Source: Hyphomicrobiales bacterium (GTDB lineage: Bacteria > Pseudomonadota > Alphaproteobacteria > Rhizobiales > Rhizobiaceae). Taken from it: a DNA stretch of 64,000 nt. The position numbers were made by a program, and so were the translations under genes. The notes below the pieces were generated by a model. It had not been told where the DNA came from and ran no database searches. It saw only the letters and a program-made list of their open reading frames with translations. Below, piece by piece: positions 47,097-55,663 of this stretch. Numbering within the stretch: position 1 is the first letter of the stretch; the number at the start of each line of letters is the position of its first letter. The DNA is taken from assembly GCA_900469615.1 (NCBI GenBank), contig UBYA01000018.1, forward strand, positions 1-64,000, given 5' to 3'.

Positions 47097-47840
47097 TCAA
47101 AGCGCGTCGCTTCCGAGCACCCGCTTCAGAAAGGCGCGGGTGCGTGGTTTCTGAGGATTGCCGAAAAACTCATGCGGCAGCCCGCTTTCATGCACTTCTC
47201 CATCCGCCAGAAAATAGACTTTACTGGCGACCTCGCGGGCGAACTGCATCTCATGCGTTGCCAGGATCATCGTCATGCCATCCTCGGCCAGTTGGCGAAG
47301 GAGGCCGAGAACCTCCTGGACGAGCTCCGGATCGAGCGCCGAGGTGACTTCGTCAAGCAGCAGAAGCTTCGGACTCATCGCGAGTGCCCGGGCGATCGCG
47401 ACACGCTGTTGCTGCCCGCCGGACAGGCGATCGGGATATGCGTCCGCCTTGTCCCTCAACCCGACTTTCGCGAGCATCTCGAATGCAAGCTCCTGCGCCT
47501 CGGCCTTGTTCATGCGCAGGACATGACGCGGAGCCAGCATGACGTTTTCAGCCACGCTCATCTGGGGAAACAGATTGTAGCTCTGGAACACGATGCCAAG
47601 GTGCTGGCGCACCGCGTCCAGATCCACTCCGGGATCGGTGATGATCTCCCCGTCGAAGGTGATCATTCCGTCCTCTATCTTCTCCAGTCCATTGATGCAT
47701 CTAAGCAAGGTGGATTTGCCGCTGCCCGAACCGCCGATCAGGCAAGCGACCTCATGGCGATCGACCTCAAGACTGATGCCTTTGATGACATGGTGATTGC
47801 CATAATACTTCTGAACGTTCGTAAGGCTTACGAGGGCCAT
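47097..47840 (-). CDS. polar amino acid ABC transporter ATPase, GlnQ/HisP type
   Basis: A 247-residue ATPase with GGSGSGKSTLLRCINGLE, LGIVFQSYNLFPQMSV, LSGGQQQRVAIARAL and LLLLDEVTSALDPELVQEVL. Walker B ends DEVTS, as is common in the GlnQ/HisP group. It is the last gene of the operon that begins with the binding protein at 49754 and sits two bases after the permease gene. Confidence 0.92.
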   Translation of the reverse strand: MALVSLTNVQKYYGNHHVIKGISLEVDRHEVACLIGGSGSGKSTLLRCINGLEKIEDGMITFDGEIITDPGVDLDAVRQHLGIVFQSYNLFPQMSVAENVMLAPRHVLRMNKAEAQELAFEMLAKVGLRDKADAYPDRLSGGQQQRVAIARALAMSPKLLLLDEVTSALDPELVQEVLGLLRQLAEDGMTMILATHEMQFAREVASKVYFLADGEVHESGLPHEFFGNPQKPRTRAFLKRVLGSDAL

Positions 47841-47842
47841 TT

Positions 47843-48832
47843 TCAGCTCCGGGACAGGCGGGCGCGACGGTCCCGCTGGGCGAGGTACTCAGTCAGCCGC
47901 GTCAGGGGCAGCGTGATCACGAGAAAGCAGATGGCGACGCCTGTATAGGGGGCAAGGCTCGCGCTATAGCTTGAAACTGCCTGCGCTCTGTTGACGGCAT
48001 CCAGGACGCCGAGAATGGTGACGAGCGAAGTGTCCTTCTGAAGACTGATGAAACTGTTGAGCAAAGGCGGAATGACATGACGGACCGCTTGCGGCAGGAT
48101 GACCAATCGCATCGTCTTGGCACAGCTTAATCCGAGAGAGCGCGCGGCGGCGCCCTGGCTCCAATGTACGGAGTGGAGGCCGGCCCGAAATACTTCCGCG
48201 ACATAGGCGCCATAATTCAATGTCAGGGCGAGGCATGCCGCCTGGGCATCCGTGAGATCGGAAAGCACCGGCAATCCGGTTCGCCGCAATCCGAGACCGA
48301 TGATCAGCAGGACCAGAAGCGATGGAATGCCGCGAAAGACATCCGTGTAGACCGCCGCGATGAAGCGGGTCGGCGCTGCCGACGGCCCGGGAATCTCGCG
48401 GACGACGGCAACGATCATCGCCCAGATCAGGATAAGAACCTCGCAGACGACGAAGAGTTCGATATTGATCAGGAAGCCGCCCAGGATATAGCTGGCATTG
48501 TCGCGCAGCAGGTCGAAGTCGAAGAACGTATAGAATACGGCGCCGCCATTCGCTGCGAAAATAAGGACCGTCAAACCAAGCAGAGCAAGCGCACAGCCAA
48601 GGCTGACGGCAAACCAGGACCAGCTCTTGCCCCGCGCAAGATCGACCCGGCTTTGCCGCAGATTGCTCGTGGCAGATCGTCTCGCACGCAGCAGGTAGAA
48701 CAACCCGACAAGTCCGGCGGGCAGGCAGAATATCAAGCCAAGAACGGAAAGAAGAAGGTAACGCCCCCGACGGATCGACGTCACCGCCTCCAGCCGGCGT
48801 GCCATAGAGCTGCTGTCTTCAATTGCGTTCAT
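47843..48832 (-). CDS. polar amino acid ABC transporter permease
   Basis: A 329-residue HisM/GlnP-type permease. It is longer than the usual 220-240 residues because of an N-terminal extension of about 110 residues with two predicted membrane helices (YLLLSVLGLIFCLPAGLVGL and WFAVSLGCALALLGLTVLIF). The core has FRGIPSLLVLLIIG, NYGAYVAEVFRAGLHSV and GAAARSLGLSCAKTMRLVILPQAVR, the EAA loop. ATG 48832 follows AGGAG. Only one permease is present, so the pore is probably a homodimer. Confidence 0.9.
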   Translation of the reverse strand: MNAIEDSSSMARRLEAVTSIRRGRYLLLSVLGLIFCLPAGLVGLFYLLRARRSATSNLRQSRVDLARGKSWSWFAVSLGCALALLGLTVLIFAANGGAVFYTFFDFDLLRDNASYILGGFLINIELFVVCEVLILIWAMIVAVVREIPGPSAAPTRFIAAVYTDVFRGIPSLLVLLIIGLGLRRTGLPVLSDLTDAQAACLALTLNYGAYVAEVFRAGLHSVHWSQGAAARSLGLSCAKTMRLVILPQAVRHVIPPLLNSFISLQKDTSLVTILGVLDAVNRAQAVSSYSASLAPYTGVAICFLVITLPLTRLTEYLAQRDRRARLSRS

Positions 48833-48877
48833 TATCACTCCTGCAGCGCAAAGGATGCTTTCGCCGTCATCGAAAAG

Positions 48878-48906
48878 GAAGGCGGCGGTGTCGCGACCAC
48901 CGCCTT
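48878..48906 (-). promoter_or_regulatory. intercistronic stem-loop after the amino-acid binding-protein gene
   Basis: GAAGGCGG (from 48878) pairs with CCGCCTTC (to 48906), extended by three more pairs after one mismatch. It lies in the gap between the binding-protein and permease genes. Confidence 0.5.
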
Positions 48907-48914
48907 CGCCGACG

Positions 48915-49754
48915 TTATTGTATTTCTATGCGCTTGTACTTCGAAGGATCGACGCCATTCGGCGCCAGATACTGCTCCATCCAGTTCTTCATCAGCCCTT
49001 CGGACTTGAATTTTGCCAGCTCGGCGTTGAGCGCCGATACATTGCCATCGGGGGCGGATTTGGGAAGCTGGGCGGCGGCACACGGCGCGGGCACGCCCTT
49101 CAAGGCAAGAATTCCCGCAACTTCGGTGTTTTCAAAACCGGCAGCGCGCGTGCGGCCGGCAACGCTTGAGAAGTCGTCGAGTATCGCGTCGACCGTGCCC
49201 GACAGCAGGGCGTTATATTCGGTGGGGCCGTCCTGGAAAGCCTTCGGCTGCTTGTCGGGGCTGAGTTTCTGCAGGATCAGGCCGGCATAACCGCCGGTCA
49301 CATGTCCCCATTGCAGCTTCTTTGCGTCCGCTTCCGTGGCCAGCTTCGTCCCCTTCTTCACCAAAGCACCGGAATCCTCGACATAATAGCAGTCGGAGTA
49401 TTTGTTCACCTTCTCGCGCGCCGGCGTTTTGAAGATGGTCATCAGGCCGATATCATAGCCTGTCGCCGTGCCTGAAATGAGCGGCGTGAACGAAATGTTG
49501 CGGAACACGACTTTCGGAATGCCCCAGTCCTTGGCGAGCTGTTCGGCCATCGCCCATTCGACTCCACCCTTGACATTGTCGGGATCGGTACCGTTCATCC
49601 AGCCCGGATTGCCGACTTCCGTGGCGATGACCAGAACTCCCGGCGTCGCCGTCTGGAACTTGGCGTCCGCCGCGCGGCTCGCCGGCGCGGATGCGGCAAG
49701 CATGCCGCCCGCAAGCAACGCAATCAACTTTGCTGCAGATCCCGATTTCGTCAT
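48915..49754 (-). CDS. amino acid ABC transporter binding protein, family 3-like
   Basis: A 279-residue periplasmic binding protein starting at ATG 49754 with a signal peptide ending near SRAAD. Elements such as GVLVIATEVGNPGWMN, EWAMAEQLAKDWGI and GTVDAILDDFSSV follow the family 3 pattern. The sequence is divergent in the middle (PDNVKGGV, KYSDCYYVEDSGALVKKG), so the ligand is hard to guess. It heads the minus operon with one permease and one ATPase, and is divergent from the EamA/FAD-oxidase/ProC operon. Confidence 0.85.
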   Translation of the reverse strand: MTKSGSAAKLIALLAGGMLAASAPASRAADAKFQTATPGVLVIATEVGNPGWMNGTDPDNVKGGVEWAMAEQLAKDWGIPKVVFRNISFTPLISGTATGYDIGLMTIFKTPAREKVNKYSDCYYVEDSGALVKKGTKLATEADAKKLQWGHVTGGYAGLILQKLSPDKQPKAFQDGPTEYNALLSGTVDAILDDFSSVAGRTRAAGFENTEVAGILALKGVPAPCAAAQLPKSAPDGNVSALNAELAKFKSEGLMKNWMEQYLAPNGVDPSKYKRIEIQ

Positions 49755-49820
49755 TATCCATTCCCCTTTGATATGGCTGGCTCGCGCATTCTCTGGTTTA
49801 TTGAGCACGATAAATACCTT

Positions 49821-49847
49821 TGTATACGCCACGATATATATTGTCAA
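49821..49847 (-). promoter_or_regulatory. promoter of the amino acid importer operon
   Basis: On the minus strand, TTGACA (49847-49842) is followed after 15 bases by TATACA (49826-49821). The AT-alternating spacer resembles, loosely, the palindromes at 49999-50018 and 55664-55675. It lies 67 bases upstream of the binding-protein start. Confidence 0.5.
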
Positions 49848-49991
49848 TATCGGGATCGCTTTGCAACGCCATCGCATGTCTTTGCAAGAAGACGGTTAAA
49901 ATATCTATTTATAACAGCATATTAAGCTGAATCCTCAGAAGGAAGCGTTGCGTAGACGAATAAAAATCCAGCCTCCACGCGCATCCGATTC

Positions 49992-50018
49992 TTGACATAA
50001 TATATTTTAAAATATATT
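49992..50018 (+). promoter_or_regulatory. promoter with perfect AT palindrome upstream of the exporter/oxidase/proC operon
   Basis: TTGACA at 49992-49997 is followed by a perfect 20-base palindrome at 49999-50018 (half-site AATATATTTT). A -10 of TATATT (15-base spacer) or TATTTC (17) falls inside it. A repressor bound there would occlude the promoter. The same half-site recurs at the promoter at 55666-55694. Confidence 0.6.
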
Positions 50019-50285
50019 TCAGTGGTCGTCTGTGACCGGCAAGGCAACGAGGCACCCAGAGGCGACCCATGAGCTCACCCTTACGGCAAGCTTTTCAAAG
50101 CCGGAATCCGGCGCCGGCTGCATCCCGTCAAGCAGGCCCGCAAAGGGTTGGCAACGCAGCGCTTCATGAGAACGGACGAAGCTTGGATCCGCAACTGACC
50201 AACCTCAACCTCCAAATCGATCGGCCCGGATATCGGCCTCGATCGATGGAAGAACCTGGAAACTGAATAGTCGAGGGATGAAATC

Positions 50286-51308
50286 GTGCGTATTTGCACT
50301 CTTCGAGCCGTTGGTGATCGCGATGGAAGCACGACATCGTCCGCAGCCGCACCGCCGACAGCCTGCGGCAGCGTACCGTCGCGCGCCCCTGCGCTGCAGC
50401 TGTGCCTCTACGTGCTGATGTTCAGCGTCTGGGGGTCGAGTTTCTTTTTCACGTCACTCGCTCTTCGCAGCTTCAACGGCTTCACCGTTCCGGTTCTGCG
50501 CATGCTCCTGGCAATGCTCGTGCTTGGAGCGATTGTCCGCATTCGCGGGCTGAGGCTACCGCGTAATCCCGTTATATGGATGCATCTCGCCTTTCTCGGC
50601 GCGCTGAACATCTCGGTTCCCTATATCCTGCTGACGCTGGCCCAGCTTCACGTCCATTCCTCGCTCGCAAGCGTGCTGAGCGCGACGACGCCTTTGTTCG
50701 CCTTTCTGTTTTCATGGCTGCTCATGCGCACGGAACGCTTCAACCCGATGCGCGCGCTCGGGCTTCTCGTCGCATTCGCCGGGATTGCCGCACTGTATGG
50801 TTTTCAGCCGCAAACAGGCGGCAGTTTCAATGCATGGGCACTGGTCATCGTCGTGAGTTCAGCGATGTTCGCCGCCGGAAACGTCTATACGCGCCGTTTC
50901 CTCAATGCCGTCCATCCCTTTGTCATCGCATTCCTGCAAATCGGCCTCGGCGCATTCTACCTGATGGTCTCGGGCTTGCTGACCGGCACATTGCAGATCG
51001 GCACGCCAAGCCTCATCTCCGTTCTCGCTATTCTGGAACTCGGCATCGCCGGCTCCGCTCTCACCTATTTGCTGTTCTTCCACTTCATCCGGCTGTGGGG
51101 ATCCACTGCGGCATCGCTGAACACCTATTTCCAGCCGATGGTCGGCATCACGCTCGGCGTACTGGTGCTCGGGGAACGCGTGAGCGCGACAGGATGGCTG
51201 TCTCTCGCCACGGTGCTCTGCGGCGTCGTCATCTTCGGCATCGGCTCATTCCTCTCGTTGCGCCGGAGGCCTGCCGCCATGGCAGCTCCGCGCCACACTT
51301 CCATTTGA
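50286..51308 (+). CDS. EamA/DMT-family transporter
   Basis: A 340-residue inner-membrane protein with ten predicted helices in two EamA repeats (MFSVWGSSFFFTSLALRSF; ALVIVVSSAMFAAGNVYTRRF). The C-terminal repeat shows GSTAASLNTYFQPMVGITLGVLVLGE. The start is GTG 50286 with GAGGGA upstream. A 36-residue Ala/Ser/Pro-rich leader precedes the first helix. DMT proteins of this class usually export amino acids or metabolites. Encoded ahead of a FAD oxidase and ProC, it may export a pathway product such as an amino acid. Confidence 0.88.
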   Translation: MRICTLRAVGDRDGSTTSSAAAPPTACGSVPSRAPALQLCLYVLMFSVWGSSFFFTSLALRSFNGFTVPVLRMLLAMLVLGAIVRIRGLRLPRNPVIWMHLAFLGALNISVPYILLTLAQLHVHSSLASVLSATTPLFAFLFSWLLMRTERFNPMRALGLLVAFAGIAALYGFQPQTGGSFNAWALVIVVSSAMFAAGNVYTRRFLNAVHPFVIAFLQIGLGAFYLMVSGLLTGTLQIGTPSLISVLAILELGIAGSALTYLLFFHFIRLWGSTAASLNTYFQPMVGITLGVLVLGERVSATGWLSLATVLCGVVIFGIGSFLSLRRRPAAMAAPRHTSI

Positions 51309-51333
51309 AACGGCTATTCTCCGGAGTCTGAAA

Positions 51334-52515
51334 ATGAACCGAGCCTATACAACAGCGCAAGTTGCCATCGTCGGAGCAGGTCTCAACGGCGCGGCCGCGG
51401 CCTTCTTCCTGGCGGAACGAGGCATCAGGAATGTGGTCGTGATAGACCGGGATTATCCCGGCGCCGGCGCTTCGAGCCGCGGCATGGGCCTGTTGCGGAC
51501 GTTTCACGCCAATGAACCCGAGGCGGTGCTAGCCCTTAAGAGCCTCGATGTTTTCACCCATTGGAAAGAGCGTGTCGGGGGCAGCGCCGGATTTCGCCGT
51601 ACCGGCTTCCTGTGGCTCGATAGCGCCGATCGACGCGGCGCGCTGCAGACACATGTCGACATGCTGCGGCAGATCGGCAGCAACAGCCGGATCATAGACG
51701 GCGCGGAAATTGCGGAACGCCAGCCGCATCTGGCGGCCGAAAACACGATTGCCGTCTATGAGCCGGATTGCGGCACCGCCTACGGCGCGAAAGCCAATGA
51801 ATCACTGCTGGTCAATGCCATGGCGCGTGGCGTGCGGCTGTTGACGCGTACCCCCGCCCTCGGCCTCATCGCGGCGGGAGGACGCGCGGTAGGCGTCATT
51901 ACGCCTCAAGGTGAAATACATGCGGACGCAATCGTCCTTGCCGCGGGCGCCTGGTGCGCGCCATTGGCCCGAAGCATCGGCATCGAGCTGCCCGTTCAAG
52001 CGCGTCGGTTGACCATCGGCAGAGTGATCCTCCCGGCCGACGTGAAACATCCGATGACGTTTCTGGACGGAAGGTTCGACACGTCGTTTCGGCCCGAAGA
52101 TGGAGGCACCGCCCTTATCTCCATGCGCGACGATCGTTATGGCCAGACCATCGATCCCGATCAGCGCAAGGAAGACGTCGATCCCGCGGCCGTCGCCCGC
52201 GGTATCGCGAAAATCCGCCAACGCATTCCCGCAGCCGAACGTTTCGTCGGCATCAATACCTGGACCGGCGTTGACGGTTTCACGCCGGACTTCAAGGGCA
52301 TCTACGGCCAGCATCACGAATGCCGCAACCTGTACCTCATGGCGGGCGGCAACGAAAAGGGTTTCAAGGTCTCGCCGGCTGTTGGAATGGGAACGGCCGA
52401 GTGGATCGCGACGGGCCAAAGCCGCGATATCGGCAAACCCGAATTCTCTTCGGCCCGGTTCGCCGACGGCGCAGAGGTATCCGGCGCCGCAATCGGCGTT
52501 GATGAACTGATTTAG
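51334..52515 (+). CDS. FAD-dependent amino acid/amine oxidoreductase, DAO family
   Basis: A 393-residue flavoprotein. The FAD-binding GxGxxG is in VAIVGAGLNGAAAAFFLAERG, followed by VVVIDRDYPGAGASSRGMG. A second conserved strand is ADAIVLAAGAWCAPLARSIG, and the C-terminal FAD loop is LYLMAGGNEKGFKVSPAVGMGTAEWI. This is the DadA/sarcosine oxidase beta/glycine oxidase type. It would oxidise a D-amino acid, N-methyl amino acid or cyclic imino acid to an imine. The next gene, proC, encodes an imine-reducing enzyme, so proline-like compounds are likely, though not shown. Confidence 0.9.
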   Translation: MNRAYTTAQVAIVGAGLNGAAAAFFLAERGIRNVVVIDRDYPGAGASSRGMGLLRTFHANEPEAVLALKSLDVFTHWKERVGGSAGFRRTGFLWLDSADRRGALQTHVDMLRQIGSNSRIIDGAEIAERQPHLAAENTIAVYEPDCGTAYGAKANESLLVNAMARGVRLLTRTPALGLIAAGGRAVGVITPQGEIHADAIVLAAGAWCAPLARSIGIELPVQARRLTIGRVILPADVKHPMTFLDGRFDTSFRPEDGGTALISMRDDRYGQTIDPDQRKEDVDPAAVARGIAKIRQRIPAAERFVGINTWTGVDGFTPDFKGIYGQHHECRNLYLMAGGNEKGFKVSPAVGMGTAEWIATGQSRDIGKPEFSSARFADGAEVSGAAIGVDELI

Positions 52516-52573
52516 AGCACGGCTTAACGGCGCAGCCACACGGCTGCCCCTCAAACGAAGGAGCATCAGGTCC

Positions 52574-53413
52574 ATGTCTCGTGCGGTTATTCTGGTTGGA
52601 TGCGGCAACATGGGCTTCGCCCTGCTCCAGGGCTGGCTCGAAAGCGGCATCCTGACTGTTGGGGATGTGCATGTGGTGGAACCGGCGGAGGCGCTGCGCA
52701 CCCGTGCGGCGAATGCAGGCGTTCGCACCTATGCCGGCGCGGAGACACTGCCGCCGGATTTGAAGCCGCATATGGTGCTGATCGCCGTCAAGCCGCAGAT
52801 CATGGCCGATGTCTTGCCTGCATATCGACGCTTTGCCGCCCAGTCGACTTTCGTCAGCATCGCGGCCGGCATACCGATTGCACTGCTGAACTCATGTCTG
52901 GGCGCGAATGCGGCAATCGTCCGCTGTATGCCCAACACCCCTGCCGCGATCGGCAAGGGCATGCTGGTGACTTGCAGCAACCCCCATGTGAGCGCGCCGA
53001 GTGCTGCTTTTATCACCCGCCTGCTGGAGGTTTCCGGCGCGGTTGCAACGGTCGACGACGAGGCGCTGATGGATGCCGTAACTGCGGTCTCCGGTTCCGG
53101 ACCGGCCTATGTGTTCCATTTCATCGAGGCTCTGACCGATGCAGGCACGGCAATTGGCCTGCCCCACGACACGGCGGCATTGCTTGCCATGCAGACTGTG
53201 GCTGGCGCCGGCGCGCTCGCCGCGGCAAGTGCCGAGAGCCCGACGAGGCTGCGCGAACAGGTGACGAGCCCCAACGGCACGACCGCTGCGGCACTTGCCG
53301 TGCTCATGGGCGACAACCGTTTGACAGCCCTCGTCACCGAGGCGGTGAAAGCCGCGCGCACGCGTTCCGTGGAATTGGGAGAAGCGGTTCCCCAAACGCC
53401 CGAGCTGCCATAA
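52574..53413 (+). CDS. proC: pyrroline-5-carboxylate reductase
   Basis: A 279-residue ProC protein. The Rossmann motif is VGCGNMGFALLQGW, the central strand VLIAVKPQIMADVLP, then RCMPNTPAAIGKGM, the signature AVSGSGPAYVFHFIEALTDAG and the C-terminal LREQVTSPNGTTAAALAVL. It reduces 1-pyrroline-5-carboxylate, or possibly a related cyclic imine, with NAD(P)H. A proC inside a transporter-oxidase operon is unlikely to be the housekeeping copy. It follows the FAD oxidase gene by 58 bases and probably handles an imine from the same pathway. Confidence 0.93.
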   Translation: MSRAVILVGCGNMGFALLQGWLESGILTVGDVHVVEPAEALRTRAANAGVRTYAGAETLPPDLKPHMVLIAVKPQIMADVLPAYRRFAAQSTFVSIAAGIPIALLNSCLGANAAIVRCMPNTPAAIGKGMLVTCSNPHVSAPSAAFITRLLEVSGAVATVDDEALMDAVTAVSGSGPAYVFHFIEALTDAGTAIGLPHDTAALLAMQTVAGAGALAAASAESPTRLREQVTSPNGTTAAALAVLMGDNRLTALVTEAVKAARTRSVELGEAVPQTPELP

Positions 53414-53512
53414 CGGAGCGGGTGTTTCGAACAGGGTCAGTTCAGGCCCGGGCAACGCGCGCGGTTCTTTATCGGCCGCACAGTCAAGAAATCGCGCGCG
53501 TGCATCCCTCTC

Positions 53513-53950
53513 CTAAGATTTGCGGACTTCCAGCACGGTGCCGGCACCGGCACGCGTGTCGAAATAGCAGAAGCCGCTGCCGTCGGTGCGTTTGCCGCGC
53601 GCGATCACCTCAAGACCGAGCGCCCGCCCACCGGCTTCGGCGGCGTCTCGGTCGTTCACTTCGAAGCCGAGATGGTAGACTCCTTCACCGTGTTCATCGA
53701 GAAAGCGTTTCTGCGGCGAATCCAGCACGCCCGGATCGCAAAGCTGGATTTGGACATTGGCCAGGTCCACGCATTTGTAACGCATGGCCTTGGAGGCTTC
53801 CGCGTTCGGAACATCGAGTTCGACATATTCGCCTTTCTTGGGATAGTCGAACCATGGGCCGAAGCCGAGGCTTTCATAATAGGCAACGGTCTTCTCGAGA
53901 TTTTTGACGACGATGCAGACGTGGTGCAGATGCTGGAAGATTTCGGTCAT
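53513..53950 (-). CDS. VOC-family (glyoxalase fold) protein
   Basis: A 145-residue vicinal-oxygen-chelate protein. It contains two babbb modules with metal-ligand candidates His in HLHHVCIVVKN, Gln in VQIQLCDPG, His in GVYHLGFEV and Glu in TVLEVRKS. The pattern is closest to methylmalonyl-CoA epimerase-like VOC proteins. ATG 53950 is preferred over one at 53992. It is downstream of the GntR regulator on the same strand and convergent with proC. The substrate cannot be read from sequence. Confidence 0.85.
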   Translation of the reverse strand: MTEIFQHLHHVCIVVKNLEKTVAYYESLGFGPWFDYPKKGEYVELDVPNAEASKAMRYKCVDLANVQIQLCDPGVLDSPQKRFLDEHGEGVYHLGFEVNDRDAAEAGGRALGLEVIARGKRTDGSGFCYFDTRAGAGTVLEVRKS

Positions 53951-54048
53951 GCTATGTTTCCTGAATGGCTGGTCCAAGTTGAAAATCGGCATAGGGGTTC
54001 CGTTCTCCCGGGATGTCGGGAGCGGGTTGTTCTCGTTTGAGGCATCGA

Positions 54049-54699
54049 TCAGAGATGGATGGCCGGCTCGACGATGGCCATCGTTCTTTCGACATGATCG
54101 CGCGCTGCACGATCGGCACCGTCCTCGTCCCGTGCGATCAGGGCGCTGACGATTTTCCGGTGCTGCAGATTCGTTTCCATGATCTCGCTTTCCGAAAAGA
54201 GGATCGGAACCCGCAGCATCCAGTAGTGAAACTGGGTGCGCTCGTGGAACTGGGCCAAAAGGGGGTTCTCCGCGCCTTCGACGATGAGATTGTGAAATTC
54301 GTTGTTGAGCCGGTTGAGCTCCGCCCGGGTCAAAGCCTCGCTCGGCTCCATGGCCTCGATAAGCCGCAGCAACGCATCGAACGTCTTTCGCGGCGCATGC
54401 CTGGCTGCCAACCGGGCGGTCGCGCCCTCTATGGCGGCGCGGCTCTCGAATATCGCCCGGATCTGAGATCCGTCGACATCTTCCACCACCCAGCCTCGTG
54501 CCCGGGCAAGCAGGCCTTCACCCTGCAACATCAAAAGCGCTTCGCGCACGGGCGTACGTCCAGCGCCCAGCCGCTCACACAATTCGTCTTCGACAAGGCG
54601 CTGGCCCGGCTTGAGTTCAGAGCCGAGAATCATGCTGCGAATTCGGGTCCGGACGTCCTTTGCCATGGATTCACCGGAAACTGTCTTTTTTGCCGCCAT
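54049..54699 (-). CDS. GntR-family transcriptional regulator, FCD subfamily
   Basis: A 216-residue regulator. The winged helix is at about 13-75 (DVRTRIRSMILGSELKPGQRLVEDELCERLGAGRTPVREALLMLQGEGLL in the usual arrangement). The all-helical FCD effector domain spans about 80-210, with metal/ligand positions in NRLNNEFHNLIVEGAEN and HRKIVSALIARD. It is the only regulator gene in this section and the best candidate to bind the AT-rich palindromes at 49999-50018 and 55664-55675. FCD regulators often bind short, spaced inverted repeats and respond to organic or amino acids. Confidence 0.9.
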   Translation of the reverse strand: MAAKKTVSGESMAKDVRTRIRSMILGSELKPGQRLVEDELCERLGAGRTPVREALLMLQGEGLLARARGWVVEDVDGSQIRAIFESRAAIEGATARLAARHAPRKTFDALLRLIEAMEPSEALTRAELNRLNNEFHNLIVEGAENPLLAQFHERTQFHYWMLRVPILFSESEIMETNLQHRKIVSALIARDEDGADRAARDHVERTMAIVEPAIHL

Positions 54700-54769
54700 T
54701 TGCCCTTGATCTCCGAATCATCCGGATATTGTAGAAGCAGCCGGAACGCGCGCAAGAAACTGCCGCGCC

Positions 54770-54862
54770 CTATCGCTTTGCGGTCGTGTAAAACCCTGCT
54801 GCGGCAGTATCTTCCACCATCCGGCCACTTTCCATGAAGATCACGCGACCGGCGATATCGTG
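54770..54862 (-). pseudogene. C-terminal remnant of an amino acid ABC transporter ATPase
   Basis: The minus strand encodes LHDIAGRVIFMESGRMVEDT followed by a short tail, matching the end of HisP/GlnQ-type ATPases (VADRVIFMDxGxIVE). No Walker motifs or other ATPase sequence remain upstream in the 54863-55043 stretch. It is a degraded fragment between the GntR and cyclotransferase-like genes. Confidence 0.5.
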
Positions 54863-55043
54863 CAACCGCCGTCGCCCAGCCCGCTCCGGGATCAGCGTGC
54901 GCAAGCTCCCGGCCCGATGTGCCGGTCGGCCCGGCAGGCAACAGAAGGCGCGATCCATGGCCAGCGCATAAAACCTCGCTCGTTCGTTTCACTCCATACC
55001 CCATTGTGAGGGCGGCGGGAAATCCGCCGCCTTTGGCCTTCGT

Positions 55044-55544
55044 TCAGCGCGTTTCGGCGCCGCGGCCCGGAATTTTCGAGGGATTGGGACGATCTGCGCG
55101 CGGGCAAGCGGCAGCCGCCTCGAATACGGCATTGACCTTGTCGATGTATTCCTGCGGGAAGTCCCATTGCTTGAGACCGGCGGGAATGTGCTCCCAATAG
55201 AAATTCGGCGGGCGCATCGCAATGCCAGGCGTGATCAAACGATAGGTCCAGCAATCGTAGGTTTTTCCGTCGTCGCCATAGATCGTTACGCAGCAGCGTT
55301 CGAAATCGTCGTAATCTTCCTGGAAGTGGCTTTCATCATGTTCGAAAACAACGCCCATCGCCTTTTCGCCATAGGCCTCGGCCGTGTTCAGGAAATGGCA
55401 CCAGCCACGATCGGTCCGATTGCCGGCGGCATGAAACCGCAGTGAATGATTGGCTGCATAGCCTTTCGTAACAGCCTTTGCCTCCGGCATGTAGCGATCA
55501 ATTTCAATGTCGTGCAGCCAGGTGCAGTAAGCGAAATAATACAT
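55044..55544 (-). CDS. gamma-glutamylcyclotransferase-like (AIG2/GGCT fold) protein
   Basis: A 166-residue protein. The N-terminus YYFAYCTWLH corresponds to the GGCT phosphate-loop-like YFAYGSLL, and the likely catalytic glutamate is in AMGVVFEHDESHFQ. The first Gly-Ser of the usual loop is replaced by Cys-Thr. Two ATGs lie in tandem (55547, 55544); AGAGGT is better spaced for 55544. The strong promoter at 55666-55694 drives it. GGCT enzymes split gamma-glutamyl amino acids or amines into 5-oxoproline and the free amine. In this locus that would link to proline/glutamate-type metabolism, which is an inference. Confidence 0.8.
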   Translation of the reverse strand: MYYFAYCTWLHDIEIDRYMPEAKAVTKGYAANHSLRFHAAGNRTDRGWCHFLNTAEAYGEKAMGVVFEHDESHFQEDYDDFERCCVTIYGDDGKTYDCWTYRLITPGIAMRPPNFYWEHIPAGLKQWDFPQEYIDKVNAVFEAAAACPRADRPNPSKIPGRGAETR

Positions 55545-55663
55545 CATTACCTCTTCTGGAGCAGCGATGCTTGAGGCCGCCCGCTCCCTCGGTTTGCGTG
55601 ATTCACTGGCAGGCGATCGCCTCCCAAAACGGATTGAGCCCGCGTGCCAATCCGTATATTTCA

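Larger units (their letters stand above)
49755..50285. other. divergent regulatory region and long leader
   Basis: This 531-base region holds two divergent promoters (49821-49847 minus, 49992-50018 plus). About 260 bases then lie between the + promoter and the EamA start. A 65-codon frame at 50069-50266 begins with ATG but has a poor ribosome site and no family resemblance, so I do not call it a gene. GCCGG-aat-CCGGC near 50100 is a small hairpin. Whether the leader is regulatory is unknown. Confidence 0.5.

Noticed and set aside
50069..50266. 65-codon frame in the leader of the EamA gene
   Set aside because: Poor ribosome site, no family resemblance and arginine/proline-rich composition; kept only as a remark on the leader.
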